64,000 nt of DNA from Prevotella sp. (GTDB lineage: Bacteria; Bacteroidota; Bacteroidia; Bacteroidales; Bacteroidaceae), in contig JAGCDZ010000053.1 in the NCBI GenBank assembly GCA_017650905.1, positions 1 through 64,000 on the forward strand, in the 5' to 3' direction. Each line of letters begins with the position of its first letter. The first letter of the stretch is position 1. The notes under the pieces are model-generated. The model was not told the DNA's origin and searched no databases. It saw nothing but the letters and a program-made list of their open reading frames with translations. Below are positions 1 to 7,902 of this stretch, piece after piece. The position numbers and the translations under genes are program-made.

Positions 1-8
1 AACTTTGC
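1..8 (+). promoter_or_regulatory. -7 box of the nusB operon promoter, cut by the window edge
   Basis: The window opens with AACTTTGC, which fits the end of a Bacteroidetes -7 box (TAnnTTTG followed by C). It lies about 48 bases before the nusB ATG. The -33 TTG would be outside the window. Confidence 0.45.
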
Positions 9-55
9 AATCGTAAAACGACAAAAACGATATTAATTTAAAAACATCAAGTGAG

Positions 56-1066
56 ATGATTAACAGAGAGATTATTCGTTCAAAGATTGTTCAGTTAACC
101 TATGCGTACTATCAAAACGGTAGCAAGAACATCGATACAGCTGAGAAGGAACTATTCTTCAGTCTGTCGAAAGCGTATGACCTATACAACAACCTTCTGG
201 CCTTGGTAGTAGCTATTACAAAGGAATCGAGGCGCCGTCTGGAAATTCTGCAGACCCGTGCTGCGCGCGAAGGCACCCCTGCCCCCTCCCAGAAATTCAC
301 ATTAAACCGCTTTGCCCTCCAATTAGAAGGCAACAAGATGCTCAACGACTTCATTGGTACCCAAAAACAGACTTGGGCTGACCATCCAGAGTTCATCGCC
401 ACACTCCTCGAGCATATCGAAAACAGTGAAATCTATCAGGAATACATGAACAGCCAGGAAGACAGCTATGATGCCGACCGCGAACTGTGGCGCAAGCTCT
501 ACCGCACTTTTATCCAGAGGAATGAGGATTTGGACAGCTTGCTGGAGGAGATGAGCCTCTACTGGAACGATGACAAGGAGATTATCGACACTTTCGTGCT
601 GAAGACCTTCAACCGTTTCAATGAGCAGAACGGCCCCAAGCAGGATCTGTTGCAGGAATGGGACAGCGACGAGGAGCAGGACTTTGCCCGTAAGCTCTTC
701 CGTGCATCCATTCTCAATGCCGACGAGTACCAGCATTTCATGAGCGAGGCCTCGCGCAACTGGGATTTCTCACGACTCGCCTATATGGACATCGTCATCA
801 TGCAGATAGCTATCGCTGAGTTCATGACCTTCCCCAACATCCCTGTCAGCGTGACCATCAATGAATATGTCAATTTAGCCAAGCTCTATTCTACCAGGAA
901 GAGCGGCGGCTATATCAACGGTATGCTCGATGCGATTGCACGCCATCTGATAAACACAGGCCGTCTGGCGAAGTTCATGGAGCCCAAGCCCGAAAAGAAG
1001 TCCGACCCTGCGCCAAAGAAAAAAGCACGCAAGCGTATTGAGAAAGCTCCGGAGGACGAAGAGTAA
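56..1066 (+). CDS. nusB: Transcription antitermination factor NusB (long Bacteroidetes form)
   Basis: NusB binds boxA RNA together with S10 and helps RNA polymerase read through rRNA operons. The recognisable NusB fold lies in the C-terminal half (about residues 190-305), including the segment ending INEYVNLAKLYSTRKSGGYINGMLD-like helices and the terminal ARHL helix. The N-terminal 180 residues are the extra helical region usual in Bacteroidetes NusB, so 336 residues is normal for this phylum and long for NusB in general. The last 25 residues are a Lys/Glu/Pro-rich basic-acidic tail. First gene of nusB-yajC-ybbR-coaE, with short gaps and one overlap, so probably co-transcribed. Confidence 0.9.
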   Translation: MINREIIRSKIVQLTYAYYQNGSKNIDTAEKELFFSLSKAYDLYNNLLALVVAITKESRRRLEILQTRAAREGTPAPSQKFTLNRFALQLEGNKMLNDFIGTQKQTWADHPEFIATLLEHIENSEIYQEYMNSQEDSYDADRELWRKLYRTFIQRNEDLDSLLEEMSLYWNDDKEIIDTFVLKTFNRFNEQNGPKQDLLQEWDSDEEQDFARKLFRASILNADEYQHFMSEASRNWDFSRLAYMDIVIMQIAIAEFMTFPNIPVSVTINEYVNLAKLYSTRKSGGYINGMLDAIARHLINTGRLAKFMEPKPEKKSDPAPKKKARKRIEKAPEDEE

Positions 1067-1094
1067 CAATGAATTTAATTATAAATAAAGGTAT

Positions 1095-1412
1095 ATGACA
1101 AACATCGTATTAGCTGCCCAGGCAGCAGGACAAGGCGGTAACATGAGCTTTATTATCGTGATGATAGCCATTTTTGCTATCATGTGGTTCTTCATGATTA
1201 AACCGCAGCAGAAGAAGCAGAAGGAAATCCAAAAATTCCAAAACGAACTGACAGAGGGCACTGAAGTCATCACAGGCGGCGGCATCCATGGTGTCGTCAA
1301 GAGCATCGACCTGGCCAAGAACACCGTCGACGTGAAGATTGCCCGCGACGTCGTTATCACTGTTGAAAAGACCTCTATCTACAAAGATATGTCGGGTGTC
1401 CCCGTGCAGTAA
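1095..1412 (+). CDS. yajC: Preprotein translocase accessory subunit YajC
   Basis: Small inner-membrane protein that associates with SecDF-YidC of the Sec translocon. The 105-residue product has one transmembrane helix at about residues 18-36 (FIIVMIAIFAIMWFFMI), the family signature KPQQKKQKE just after it, and a small cytoplasmic beta domain containing the GTEVITGGGIHGVV motif. It starts 28 bases after nusB and ends 15 bases before the YbbR gene. The nusB-yajC-ybbR-coaE order is familiar in Bacteroidales. Confidence 0.93.
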   Translation: MTNIVLAAQAAGQGGNMSFIIVMIAIFAIMWFFMIKPQQKKQKEIQKFQNELTEGTEVITGGGIHGVVKSIDLAKNTVDVKIARDVVITVEKTSIYKDMSGVPVQ

Positions 1413-1427
1413 AAAGCACCGACCACT

Positions 1428-2414
1428 ATGGATAGGCGCAATCTGTGGCAATTCATCAGAGATTTCCTGTATAGCAAGTCTAACAGGGAGTTTCTGATTT
1501 TCTTGTTCTTTCTCGCCCTGGCAGGAATATTCTGGTTTTTCCTGGCCCTCAACGAGAGCTACGAGAAAGAGTTTGCCATTCCTGTGACCATCACGGATGT
1601 GCCCAAGAACGTCATGCTAACCTCCGATGAGACTGATACAGTTAAGATCACCATCCATGACAAAGGCACCACTTTGCTCACTTATATGTATGGCAAGGCA
1701 CTGCCACAAGTGCGTGTCAACTACAAGAACTACGCCCGTCAAGACGGCACAGGCACCATCCCCATGGGCGAGCTCCAAAAGTTTATCCGCCAGCAGCTGG
1801 CCAGCAGTTCCAGAATCACCAACTTCAAGCCTGACAAGCTGGTGTTCTACTATAACTTCGGCGATAAAAAGCGTGTTCCTGTGAGATGGAGCGGACGTGT
1901 CATTCCCGAGCAACTATTCTTCATTTCAAGGGTGGAGTATCAGCCTGACAGCGTGACTGTCTATGCACCGAAGGAGAAACTTGACAGCATCAACGTCATC
2001 TATACGGAGCAGTTGAACTATGTTAATTTCCGCGATACGTTGCAGGTTAATTGTCGCTTGATGAGACAGACGGGTGTCAAGACGGTGCCCGACGAAATCA
2101 ACATCCGTTTTTTTACCGATGTGTTGACGGAAGAAAGCATTGATGGTGTTCCCATTCATGGCATCAACATGCCGCCAGGCAAGATCCTCCGCACCTTCCC
2201 CGCTAAGGTCAGGGTGCGTTTTGTCACAGGTGCCAACGTATTCCGCAACTTGCATCCTGAGGATTTCACGGTGGTGGCAGATTACAATGATCTGGCCAAC
2301 AATCCGTCGGAGAAGTGTCACATCTATCTGAAAGACTCGCCATCGGGCATCTCCCGTGCCAGATTAGAGATTTCGCACGTTGACTACCTGATAGAGGAAG
2401 AAGGGGCTCATTGA
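1428..2414 (+). CDS. YbbR-like domain protein (CdaR family)
   Basis: Membrane-anchored protein of the YbbR/CdaR family. In Firmicutes CdaR regulates the diadenylate cyclase CdaA; the role in Bacteroidales is less clear. There is one N-terminal transmembrane segment (about residues 22-42, EFLIFLFFLALAGIFWFF) followed by extracytoplasmic beta-rich repeats with the typical 'P V ... G ... P' YbbR pattern, 328 residues in all. The last codons overlap the start of coaE by 4 bases (ATGA), so the two are translationally coupled. Confidence 0.8.
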   Translation: MDRRNLWQFIRDFLYSKSNREFLIFLFFLALAGIFWFFLALNESYEKEFAIPVTITDVPKNVMLTSDETDTVKITIHDKGTTLLTYMYGKALPQVRVNYKNYARQDGTGTIPMGELQKFIRQQLASSSRITNFKPDKLVFYYNFGDKKRVPVRWSGRVIPEQLFFISRVEYQPDSVTVYAPKEKLDSINVIYTEQLNYVNFRDTLQVNCRLMRQTGVKTVPDEINIRFFTDVLTEESIDGVPIHGINMPPGKILRTFPAKVRVRFVTGANVFRNLHPEDFTVVADYNDLANNPSEKCHIYLKDSPSGISRARLEISHVDYLIEEEGAH

Positions 2415-3421
2415 TGAAAATCGGCATCACTGGAGGCATCGGCAGCGGTAAGAGTTACGTCTGCCAGCGATTGATAGCGCGCGGTTACGAGGTTTACGAC
2501 TGCGACAGCGCCGCTAAGCGTCTGATGCGCTCCTCGCCTGAGATCCGCCAGCAACTCACATCCCTCATCGGTCCAGACACTTATTTGGAGGTGAAAGGTG
2601 AAAGGGGAGAGGTGAGAGAATACACTTTAAATAAGAAAAAGGTGGCGGAGTTCCTGTTGGTCTCCGAAGATAACGCCAAGGCCATCGATGCCATCGTCCA
2701 CCCCGCCGTATTCTGTGATTTTGAGGCAAGTGGCATGAAATGGATGGAGAGCGCCATCCTCTATGAATCGGGCGCCTACCGTCTAGTGGATAAGACCATC
2801 GTCGTCACGGCACCTGAGGAAGTACGCATCCAGCGCGTCATGCAGCGCGATGGCATCAGTCGTGAGAAAGTGCTCGAATGGATGGCACGCCAGTTACCAC
2901 AGGAGGAAGTACGCCGCAGGGCCGATTTTGAAATTATCAATGACGGAGAAGCAAATATCGAACAACAACTAAATAAAATATTAAGAAACATGAAAGAAAC
3001 CATTTTAGCCATCGCCGGTAAGCCCGGCCTTTACAAACTCGTTTCACGAGGCAAGAACAATCTGATTGTGGAAGCGCTCGACGCCACGCATCGTCGTCAG
3101 CCTGCTTTCGCCACCGACAGAATCACATCGCTCAACGACATCGCCATGTTCACTGAGACCGACGATGTACCCCTAATGACCGTACTCGACAATATGAAAA
3201 ACCTCGAAGACGGCCAAAAGGCCAGCATCAACGAGAAGAAAGCCTCTGGCAAAGAGTTGCAGGACTATTTCACCAAGGTGCTGCCCGAATGGGATCGCGA
3301 CCGCGTGCAGAACAGCCACATCAAAAAACTCATCACTTGGTATAACATCCTCATCGAGAACGGCATCACCGATTTCAAGACAGAAGAAACAGAGGAAACA
3401 AAAGAAGAGGCTTCGGAATAA
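2411..3421 (+). CDS. coaE: Dephospho-CoA kinase fused to a C-terminal DUF5606 domain
   Basis: Residues 1-195 are dephospho-CoA kinase, the last step of CoA synthesis: P-loop GGIGSGKS near residue 8, the CDSAAKRL region, HPAV, and the ESGAYR/DKTIVV core. Residues 197-336 match the separate Bacteroidetes DUF5606 protein, beginning MKETILAIAGKPGLYKLV, whose own ATG is at 2990. No stop separates the two, so the frame is continuous for 336 residues against about 200 for CoaE. Either a true fusion is made or DUF5606 is also translated from its internal ATG. Residues 61-70 derive from an in-frame simple repeat (2591-2620). The terminator overlaps the stop codon. Confidence 0.88.
   Translation: MMKIGITGGIGSGKSYVCQRLIARGYEVYDCDSAAKRLMRSSPEIRQQLTSLIGPDTYLEVKGERGEVREYTLNKKKVAEFLLVSEDNAKAIDAIVHPAVFCDFEASGMKWMESAILYESGAYRLVDKTIVVTAPEEVRIQRVMQRDGISREKVLEWMARQLPQEEVRRRADFEIINDGEANIEQQLNKILRNMKETILAIAGKPGLYKLVSRGKNNLIVEALDATHRRQPAFATDRITSLNDIAMFTETDDVPLMTVLDNMKNLEDGQKASINEKKASGKELQDYFTKVLPEWDRDRVQNSHIKKLITWYNILIENGITDFKTEETEETKEEASE
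2591..2620 (+). repeat. In-frame G/A-rich simple repeat inside coaE
   Basis: GTGAAAGGTGAAAGG followed by GGAGAGGTGAGAG is a short run of GGTGA(A/G)A-type units. It encodes KGERGEVRE between the CoaE strand ending TYLEV and the helix LNKKKVAEFL. The same repeat type lies between genes at 60811-60870 and inside menD at 13262-13295. It is probably an expansion or insertion tolerated in a loop. Confidence 0.6.
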
Positions 3422-3440
3422 CCGAAGCCTCTTTTCTTTT
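3407..3440 (+). terminator. Intrinsic terminator overlapping the coaE stop codon
   Basis: GAGGCTTCGG (3407-3416), loop AATAA, CCGAAGCCTC (3422-3431), then TTTTCTTTT. The stem is 10 bp and perfect, and its left arm encodes the last residues of the CoaE-DUF5606 protein. An A-rich left flank could also terminate the converging minus-strand gene. Confidence 0.9.
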
Positions 3441-3457
3441 TATTACAGAGGAGATTC

Positions 3458-6400
3458 TTAGAATCTGCCAGGGCCACCGAAGCCACCGCCGCCGAAGCCA
3501 CCGCCGCCCATCGGCATACCGCCTCCGAAGCCACCACCACGGTTGCCACCACGGTTACCACCACGGCCACCGCCCATCGGCATACCGCCCATCATGCCAC
3601 CCATCATGCCCATACGGGATGCACGTGTTCCGAAGAAGTTCAGACGATAGCTGGCGCGGAACATGATATAACTGGTAACAGCGTTGTACTCGTTATCGGT
3701 ACGAGCCATAGCAGAGATGGTCGTTGAGAAGTTCGACTGCTGACCTAAGATGTCATAGAACTGCAGCGAGAGGGTCAACGGTTTGCCCTTGAGTAGGCTG
3801 TGAGAGATCTGACCGTTCCAGATGAGCTCGTTGGTGTTCATCGATTCATCGGAATAACCACGACGACTGTTCATACTGATATCCGTTGTAAGCTGAGTAC
3901 CCCAAGGCAGATAAATCGTAGAGTTCATACCATAGGAGTAAGTCCAAGTGTCGAGGTTAGACTGCGGCTGCAGCTTATTGCGGGTCGTATTGTAGTTCAC
4001 TGATCCGTTGAGTTCCACTTCCAACCAGTCGTTGCGGTAGCTACCACCCAGACGTGCACCGATATTATTCTGGTTAGTGGTATTCCTCAAGGTCTCTCTG
4101 GTCATAGCATCGCCAAGATAACTTACACGGTGGTTGTAGTTGTCGTTCAGCGAGACATTATAGCTGAAATAGCCTAATGAATCGATGGCCGAGTTCCACA
4201 TAATATTACCGCCAGCATTCCAGTTACCGTTGATATTCTCAGGACGTGATTCCTGTCCACCATTATCAAGATAGGTCACCTTATTCGAGATGCTGTTCAT
4301 CGTTGTCGAGAAGTTTAAGTTGGCATTGATCATGCGCTGATGATTCATAATATAGTTGTTGAAGCGCAGGTTGAAGCTCTGAGTGAACGAAGGCTTCAGA
4401 TCAGGATTACCCGTTGTCTTGCTCATAGGGTTGGTATCATCGTTGATCACGAGCAGTTGGTCGATCGACGGCTGACTGGTGTTACCACGATACTGGAACT
4501 GGAGGCTACCCGACTGTGTGGGACGCCAGCGGAAGTTGGCTGTCGGGCTCCAGTTCGTCACCGAACGGTTCACGATGGTGTCCACACCCAGATAGCGCTG
4601 CGTGTATTCCGATGTCTGCGGCACTATTTGCAAACCTACGTTAAAGTCGTAAGTATCGCGAATCCAGCGCAGCATGATCTCACCCGTATGAATATAGTTC
4701 GAGTAGGCTGAATAGCGGCTCTGATCCTTGCTGTAGTAAGCATCATCCTTTGATGGAGAATAGCCACCGTTAATCAGGTTGAAATAGTCGCTCCACTGAC
4801 GGTAAACCGGTGTCACGCTGCTGAAGTCAAAACCATAGTTCGGATCCTTGTAGGGGTTATTCTCATAAAGGAGAGGTTTCGAATAGTCATACGTCTGACG
4901 GTCACTCTCATTATAACGATACTGGAAAGTATAGCTGAACTGCAGGAAGGTGGCGTAAGCAATCGGCTCGCTATAAGTAGCCCTGATGCTGTAGTCCCAC
5001 GATGTAGTCGGCGACAGGTTGTAACGGTTGGTTTGATAGTCTGTAAGATGGTCGAAACCATTGAATCTCTGCTCCAGTCCATTGAACAGTTTCGTCTGGT
5101 TGTTCGACAACTGTTTATTCTCATTGTCGCTGTAGTTTCCTGTCAACTGTACGGTGATGTTGCGGCCTCTACCATTCAGCAGACGGTTAATCTGTAGGGT
5201 ACCACCCAAACGCTTGTTCTCACCATAACCCAGTGATTTATTGTTCGTACTATTCTTAATATATTCACTCAAATCGCCGCCATTCTTCACGATTTCAGCC
5301 ATAACAGCGGCATCGAGCTGATAATTGACATGAGCATAGGGATCATCGCTGAAGGTTGCAGAGGTGTTCCTACTTTGACTGTCGTTGGTGCCGAAGCTCC
5401 AAGTCGGACGGAAAGCGATGTTCCACAGCGTGTCAGGCGTCCACTCCAAACGGCCTTGTACGCTCCAGTTGGTGCTACGCGAATAACTCTGGTTGATAGA
5501 GTTCGAAATCTGTTTCTTTTCCGGGTCTCCTGTAAAGTTATCCTGGAACCGACGCGACCAAGAGTCACCGTCACGATGGTTCACGTTCACACTGGCCTGG
5601 CCGATGATCAGTTTGGGTTTCTCGTAGTTGATGTTGACCATACCGGTCTTGGCAGCATTCAGGCCACCGCCACCCATACCACCGCCACCGCCGAAGCGTC
5701 GGCCACCGCCGCCGCCCATACCCTGGTCGTTGGTATTGTTGGCATTCAGCATACCCATCACACGATAGTCATCACGCATATACATACCAAACAGACGGCC
5801 AGAATAACGGTCCTTGGTACCGATACCCAGGTCGGTATTGATCATCGTACCACGGTTCATACCGGCACGGATACCGAAATCGAGCACCGTCTGCTCGTTA
5901 CCATCGTCGATACCGGTAATACGAGCCAGGTCACTCTTCTCATCATACGCGCGGACCTTTTCAATAATAGAAGTAGGCAGGTTCTTCAGCGCCGTTTGGG
6001 TGTCACCGAAATCCCTACCATCCACCTTGATCTTCGATACCTGCTTACCATTGATGGTGATGTTACCGTTTTCGTCGATATCAGCACCAGGCATACGCTT
6101 CACCAGTTCCTCCACCACGGAGCCCTCTGGCACGCGATAAGCGTCGGCATTGAAGATCAGGGTATCACCCTTCGACTGCACCTTAGCCAGGTGAGCCGTC
6201 ACTGTAGCACCCTGCAGCATGATGGCATCAGGCGCCAGACTAATAGTGCCCGCCGACACGCTCTTACCTTCGGATACGGTAATCTTCTTACTGTAAGTCT
6301 TGAAACCTACATAAGTAATACGCAGTGTAAAGGTACCGTCGCTCGGTGCCTTTACACTGAAATTACCATCAGCATTAGTTACGGCATTGGATACCACTTT

Positions 6401-6541
6401 CTCACCACTTAAAAGAGAGGCTGTCGCTTGAATCACAGCGTCCTTAGTGTCTTGTTCTACTACTTTACCGGTTACGGTTCGTTGAGCAAATCCTGCGATT
6501 GTCGTTACGCAGACAATCATTAAAATCAGTAATCTTTTCAT
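3458..6541 (-). CDS. Outer-membrane beta-barrel protein with carboxypeptidase-like plug (TonB-receptor related)
   Basis: Start placed at 6541 because MKRLLILMIVCVTTIAGFAQ is a clean signal peptide; the open frame further upstream is not coding-like. After the signal come a carboxypeptidase-regulatory beta-sandwich (about residues 22-105), a plug-like region with VEELVKRMPG and ITINGKQVSKIKVDGRDF, and a large beta-barrel (outer membrane protein beta-barrel family 3 type). The roughly 1027 residues fit that family. Two glycine-rich insertions stand out: one near residue 255 and a Gly/Met/Arg-rich tail of about 50 residues at the C-terminus. Substrate unknown. Transcribed alone. Confidence 0.8.
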   Translation of the reverse strand: MKRLLILMIVCVTTIAGFAQRTVTGKVVEQDTKDAVIQATASLLSGEKVVSNAVTNADGNFSVKAPSDGTFTLRITYVGFKTYSKKITVSEGKSVSAGTISLAPDAIMLQGATVTAHLAKVQSKGDTLIFNADAYRVPEGSVVEELVKRMPGADIDENGNITINGKQVSKIKVDGRDFGDTQTALKNLPTSIIEKVRAYDEKSDLARITGIDDGNEQTVLDFGIRAGMNRGTMINTDLGIGTKDRYSGRLFGMYMRDDYRVMGMLNANNTNDQGMGGGGGRRFGGGGGMGGGGLNAAKTGMVNINYEKPKLIIGQASVNVNHRDGDSWSRRFQDNFTGDPEKKQISNSINQSYSRSTNWSVQGRLEWTPDTLWNIAFRPTWSFGTNDSQSRNTSATFSDDPYAHVNYQLDAAVMAEIVKNGGDLSEYIKNSTNNKSLGYGENKRLGGTLQINRLLNGRGRNITVQLTGNYSDNENKQLSNNQTKLFNGLEQRFNGFDHLTDYQTNRYNLSPTTSWDYSIRATYSEPIAYATFLQFSYTFQYRYNESDRQTYDYSKPLLYENNPYKDPNYGFDFSSVTPVYRQWSDYFNLINGGYSPSKDDAYYSKDQSRYSAYSNYIHTGEIMLRWIRDTYDFNVGLQIVPQTSEYTQRYLGVDTIVNRSVTNWSPTANFRWRPTQSGSLQFQYRGNTSQPSIDQLLVINDDTNPMSKTTGNPDLKPSFTQSFNLRFNNYIMNHQRMINANLNFSTTMNSISNKVTYLDNGGQESRPENINGNWNAGGNIMWNSAIDSLGYFSYNVSLNDNYNHRVSYLGDAMTRETLRNTTNQNNIGARLGGSYRNDWLEVELNGSVNYNTTRNKLQPQSNLDTWTYSYGMNSTIYLPWGTQLTTDISMNSRRGYSDESMNTNELIWNGQISHSLLKGKPLTLSLQFYDILGQQSNFSTTISAMARTDNEYNAVTSYIMFRASYRLNFFGTRASRMGMMGGMMGGMPMGGGRGGNRGGNRGGGFGGGMPMGGGGFGGGGFGGPGRF

Positions 6542-6666
6542 ATAGTTTTTACAAAATTCTGCTCTTTTGACGCAGCAAAATTTCAAAAGTTTAATCAATC
6601 CCGAGAAAAAAAATGTATTTTCTACAATTATTTTCTTCTTTTTAAACGAAATTCCAAAAATTTGAC

Positions 6667-6674
6667 TAACTTTG
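6667..6674 (+). promoter_or_regulatory. aroB promoter -7 box
   Basis: TAACTTTG followed by C fits the Bacteroidetes -7 element. It lies 37 bases before the ATG at 6704. No clear TTG at the expected -33 spacing. Confidence 0.6.
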
Positions 6675-6703
6675 CACTCGCAAAAATGACCATTAAAAGG
6701 ATA

Positions 6704-7759
6704 ATGACTCCCCAACAGGTAGAAATAGCAGAGCATTTAGAAATGTCACTCGCCAAGGCCATCGAGGTCTGCGAGCACGACAAAATTTTCGTTCTCACCG
6801 ATGATACTACCCGAGAGCTCTGCTGGCCCGTTGTCAGCGGTTATCCCTGCCTTCAGGGCGCTGAGGTCATCAGCATCGGGGCTACCGACACCCATAAGAC
6901 ACTCGAATCACTGGCTCATGTCTGGGAAGAACTCGGACGCATGGGCGGCACCCGCCACACCTTATTAATAAATATAGGGGGCGGTATGGTAACCGATTTG
7001 GGCGGTTTCGCAGCCTCTACCTTCAAGCGCGGCATCAACTACATCAACATCCCCACCACCCTGCTCGCAATGGTCGACGCCAGCGTCGGCGGCAAGACAG
7101 GCATCAACTTCAGAGGCCTGAAAAACGAAATCGGGGTGTTCAACAATGCCGCTATGGTCATTCTCAGCACACAGTTCCTCCGCACCCTCGACCATGAGAA
7201 CATCCTCTCCGGCTATGCCGAGATGCTCAAGCACGGACTCATCTCCAACGAGGCGATGTGGGCAGAACTGATGAATTTCAATCTCGGCGCCGAGCCTTTA
7301 GACCTTGCCACCCTCCAGCGGATGCTGGCAGACAGTGTGGCCGTCAAGCAGCGCATCGTTACCGAGGATCCCCTGGAGCACGGCCTCCGCAAGGCACTCA
7401 ACCTCGGTCATACCGTTGGTCACGCCTTTGAGTCGTTCGCTCTCAGCCACACTCCCATCCTTCACGGCTATGCCGTTGCCTTCGGCCTTGTCTGCGAGCT
7501 CTACCTGAGCGCCGTCAAGACCGGATTCCCCACCGACAAGATGCGCCAGACCGTCAGTTTCATCCGCGAACACTACGGCCGCATGCCCATCACCTGCGAT
7601 AACTACCCCACCCTCTTCGAGTTCATGACACATGACAAGAAGAATACGGCGGGCAGCATCAACTTCACCCTGCTCGGTGGCATCGGCGATATCCGTATCA
7701 ACCAGACCGCCACAAAGGAAGAGATCTACGAAGCCCTCGATTTCTATCGCGAGGGCTGA
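6704..7759 (+). CDS. aroB: 3-dehydroquinate synthase
   Basis: Converts DAHP to 3-dehydroquinate, the second step of the shikimate pathway, using NAD and a metal ion. Visible motifs are GGGMVTDLGGFAASTFKRGI, PTTLLAMVDASVGGKTGIN, the YAEMLKHGLI segment and the metal-binding histidines in LNLGHTVGHAFES and LHGYAV. I chose the ATG at 6704 because AAAAGG precedes it and the -7 box at 6667 leaves almost no leader for the ATG at 6686. The resulting 351 residues match the usual length. It stands alone and is followed by a terminator hairpin. Confidence 0.93.
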   Translation: MTPQQVEIAEHLEMSLAKAIEVCEHDKIFVLTDDTTRELCWPVVSGYPCLQGAEVISIGATDTHKTLESLAHVWEELGRMGGTRHTLLINIGGGMVTDLGGFAASTFKRGINYINIPTTLLAMVDASVGGKTGINFRGLKNEIGVFNNAAMVILSTQFLRTLDHENILSGYAEMLKHGLISNEAMWAELMNFNLGAEPLDLATLQRMLADSVAVKQRIVTEDPLEHGLRKALNLGHTVGHAFESFALSHTPILHGYAVAFGLVCELYLSAVKTGFPTDKMRQTVSFIREHYGRMPITCDNYPTLFEFMTHDKKNTAGSINFTLLGGIGDIRINQTATKEEIYEALDFYREG

Positions 7760-7848
7760 GCAGAACTACACAGCCGCCGCGCCCGAAACGCGGCTCTGAA
7801 AACGGACCAATCAGCTTAAATTGCCTAATCATATTACTAACTAATCGC

Positions 7849-7887
7849 AGATGCAGCCACTTGTGAAAGCAGCTGCATCTCTTATTT
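7849..7887 (+). terminator. Intrinsic terminator downstream of aroB
   Basis: AGATGCAGC (7849-7857) pairs with GCTGCATCT (7872-7880), 9 bp perfect, followed by CTTATTT. It ends the aroB transcript and lies just before the converging esterase gene. Confidence 0.7.
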
Positions 7888-7902
7888 AGGGGGAATGATT
7901 CT

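Noticed and set aside
5330..6412. 360-codon plus-strand frame opposite the outer-membrane barrel gene
   Set aside because: His/Thr/Val-rich shadow of a well-supported minus-strand gene with signal peptide and barrel.
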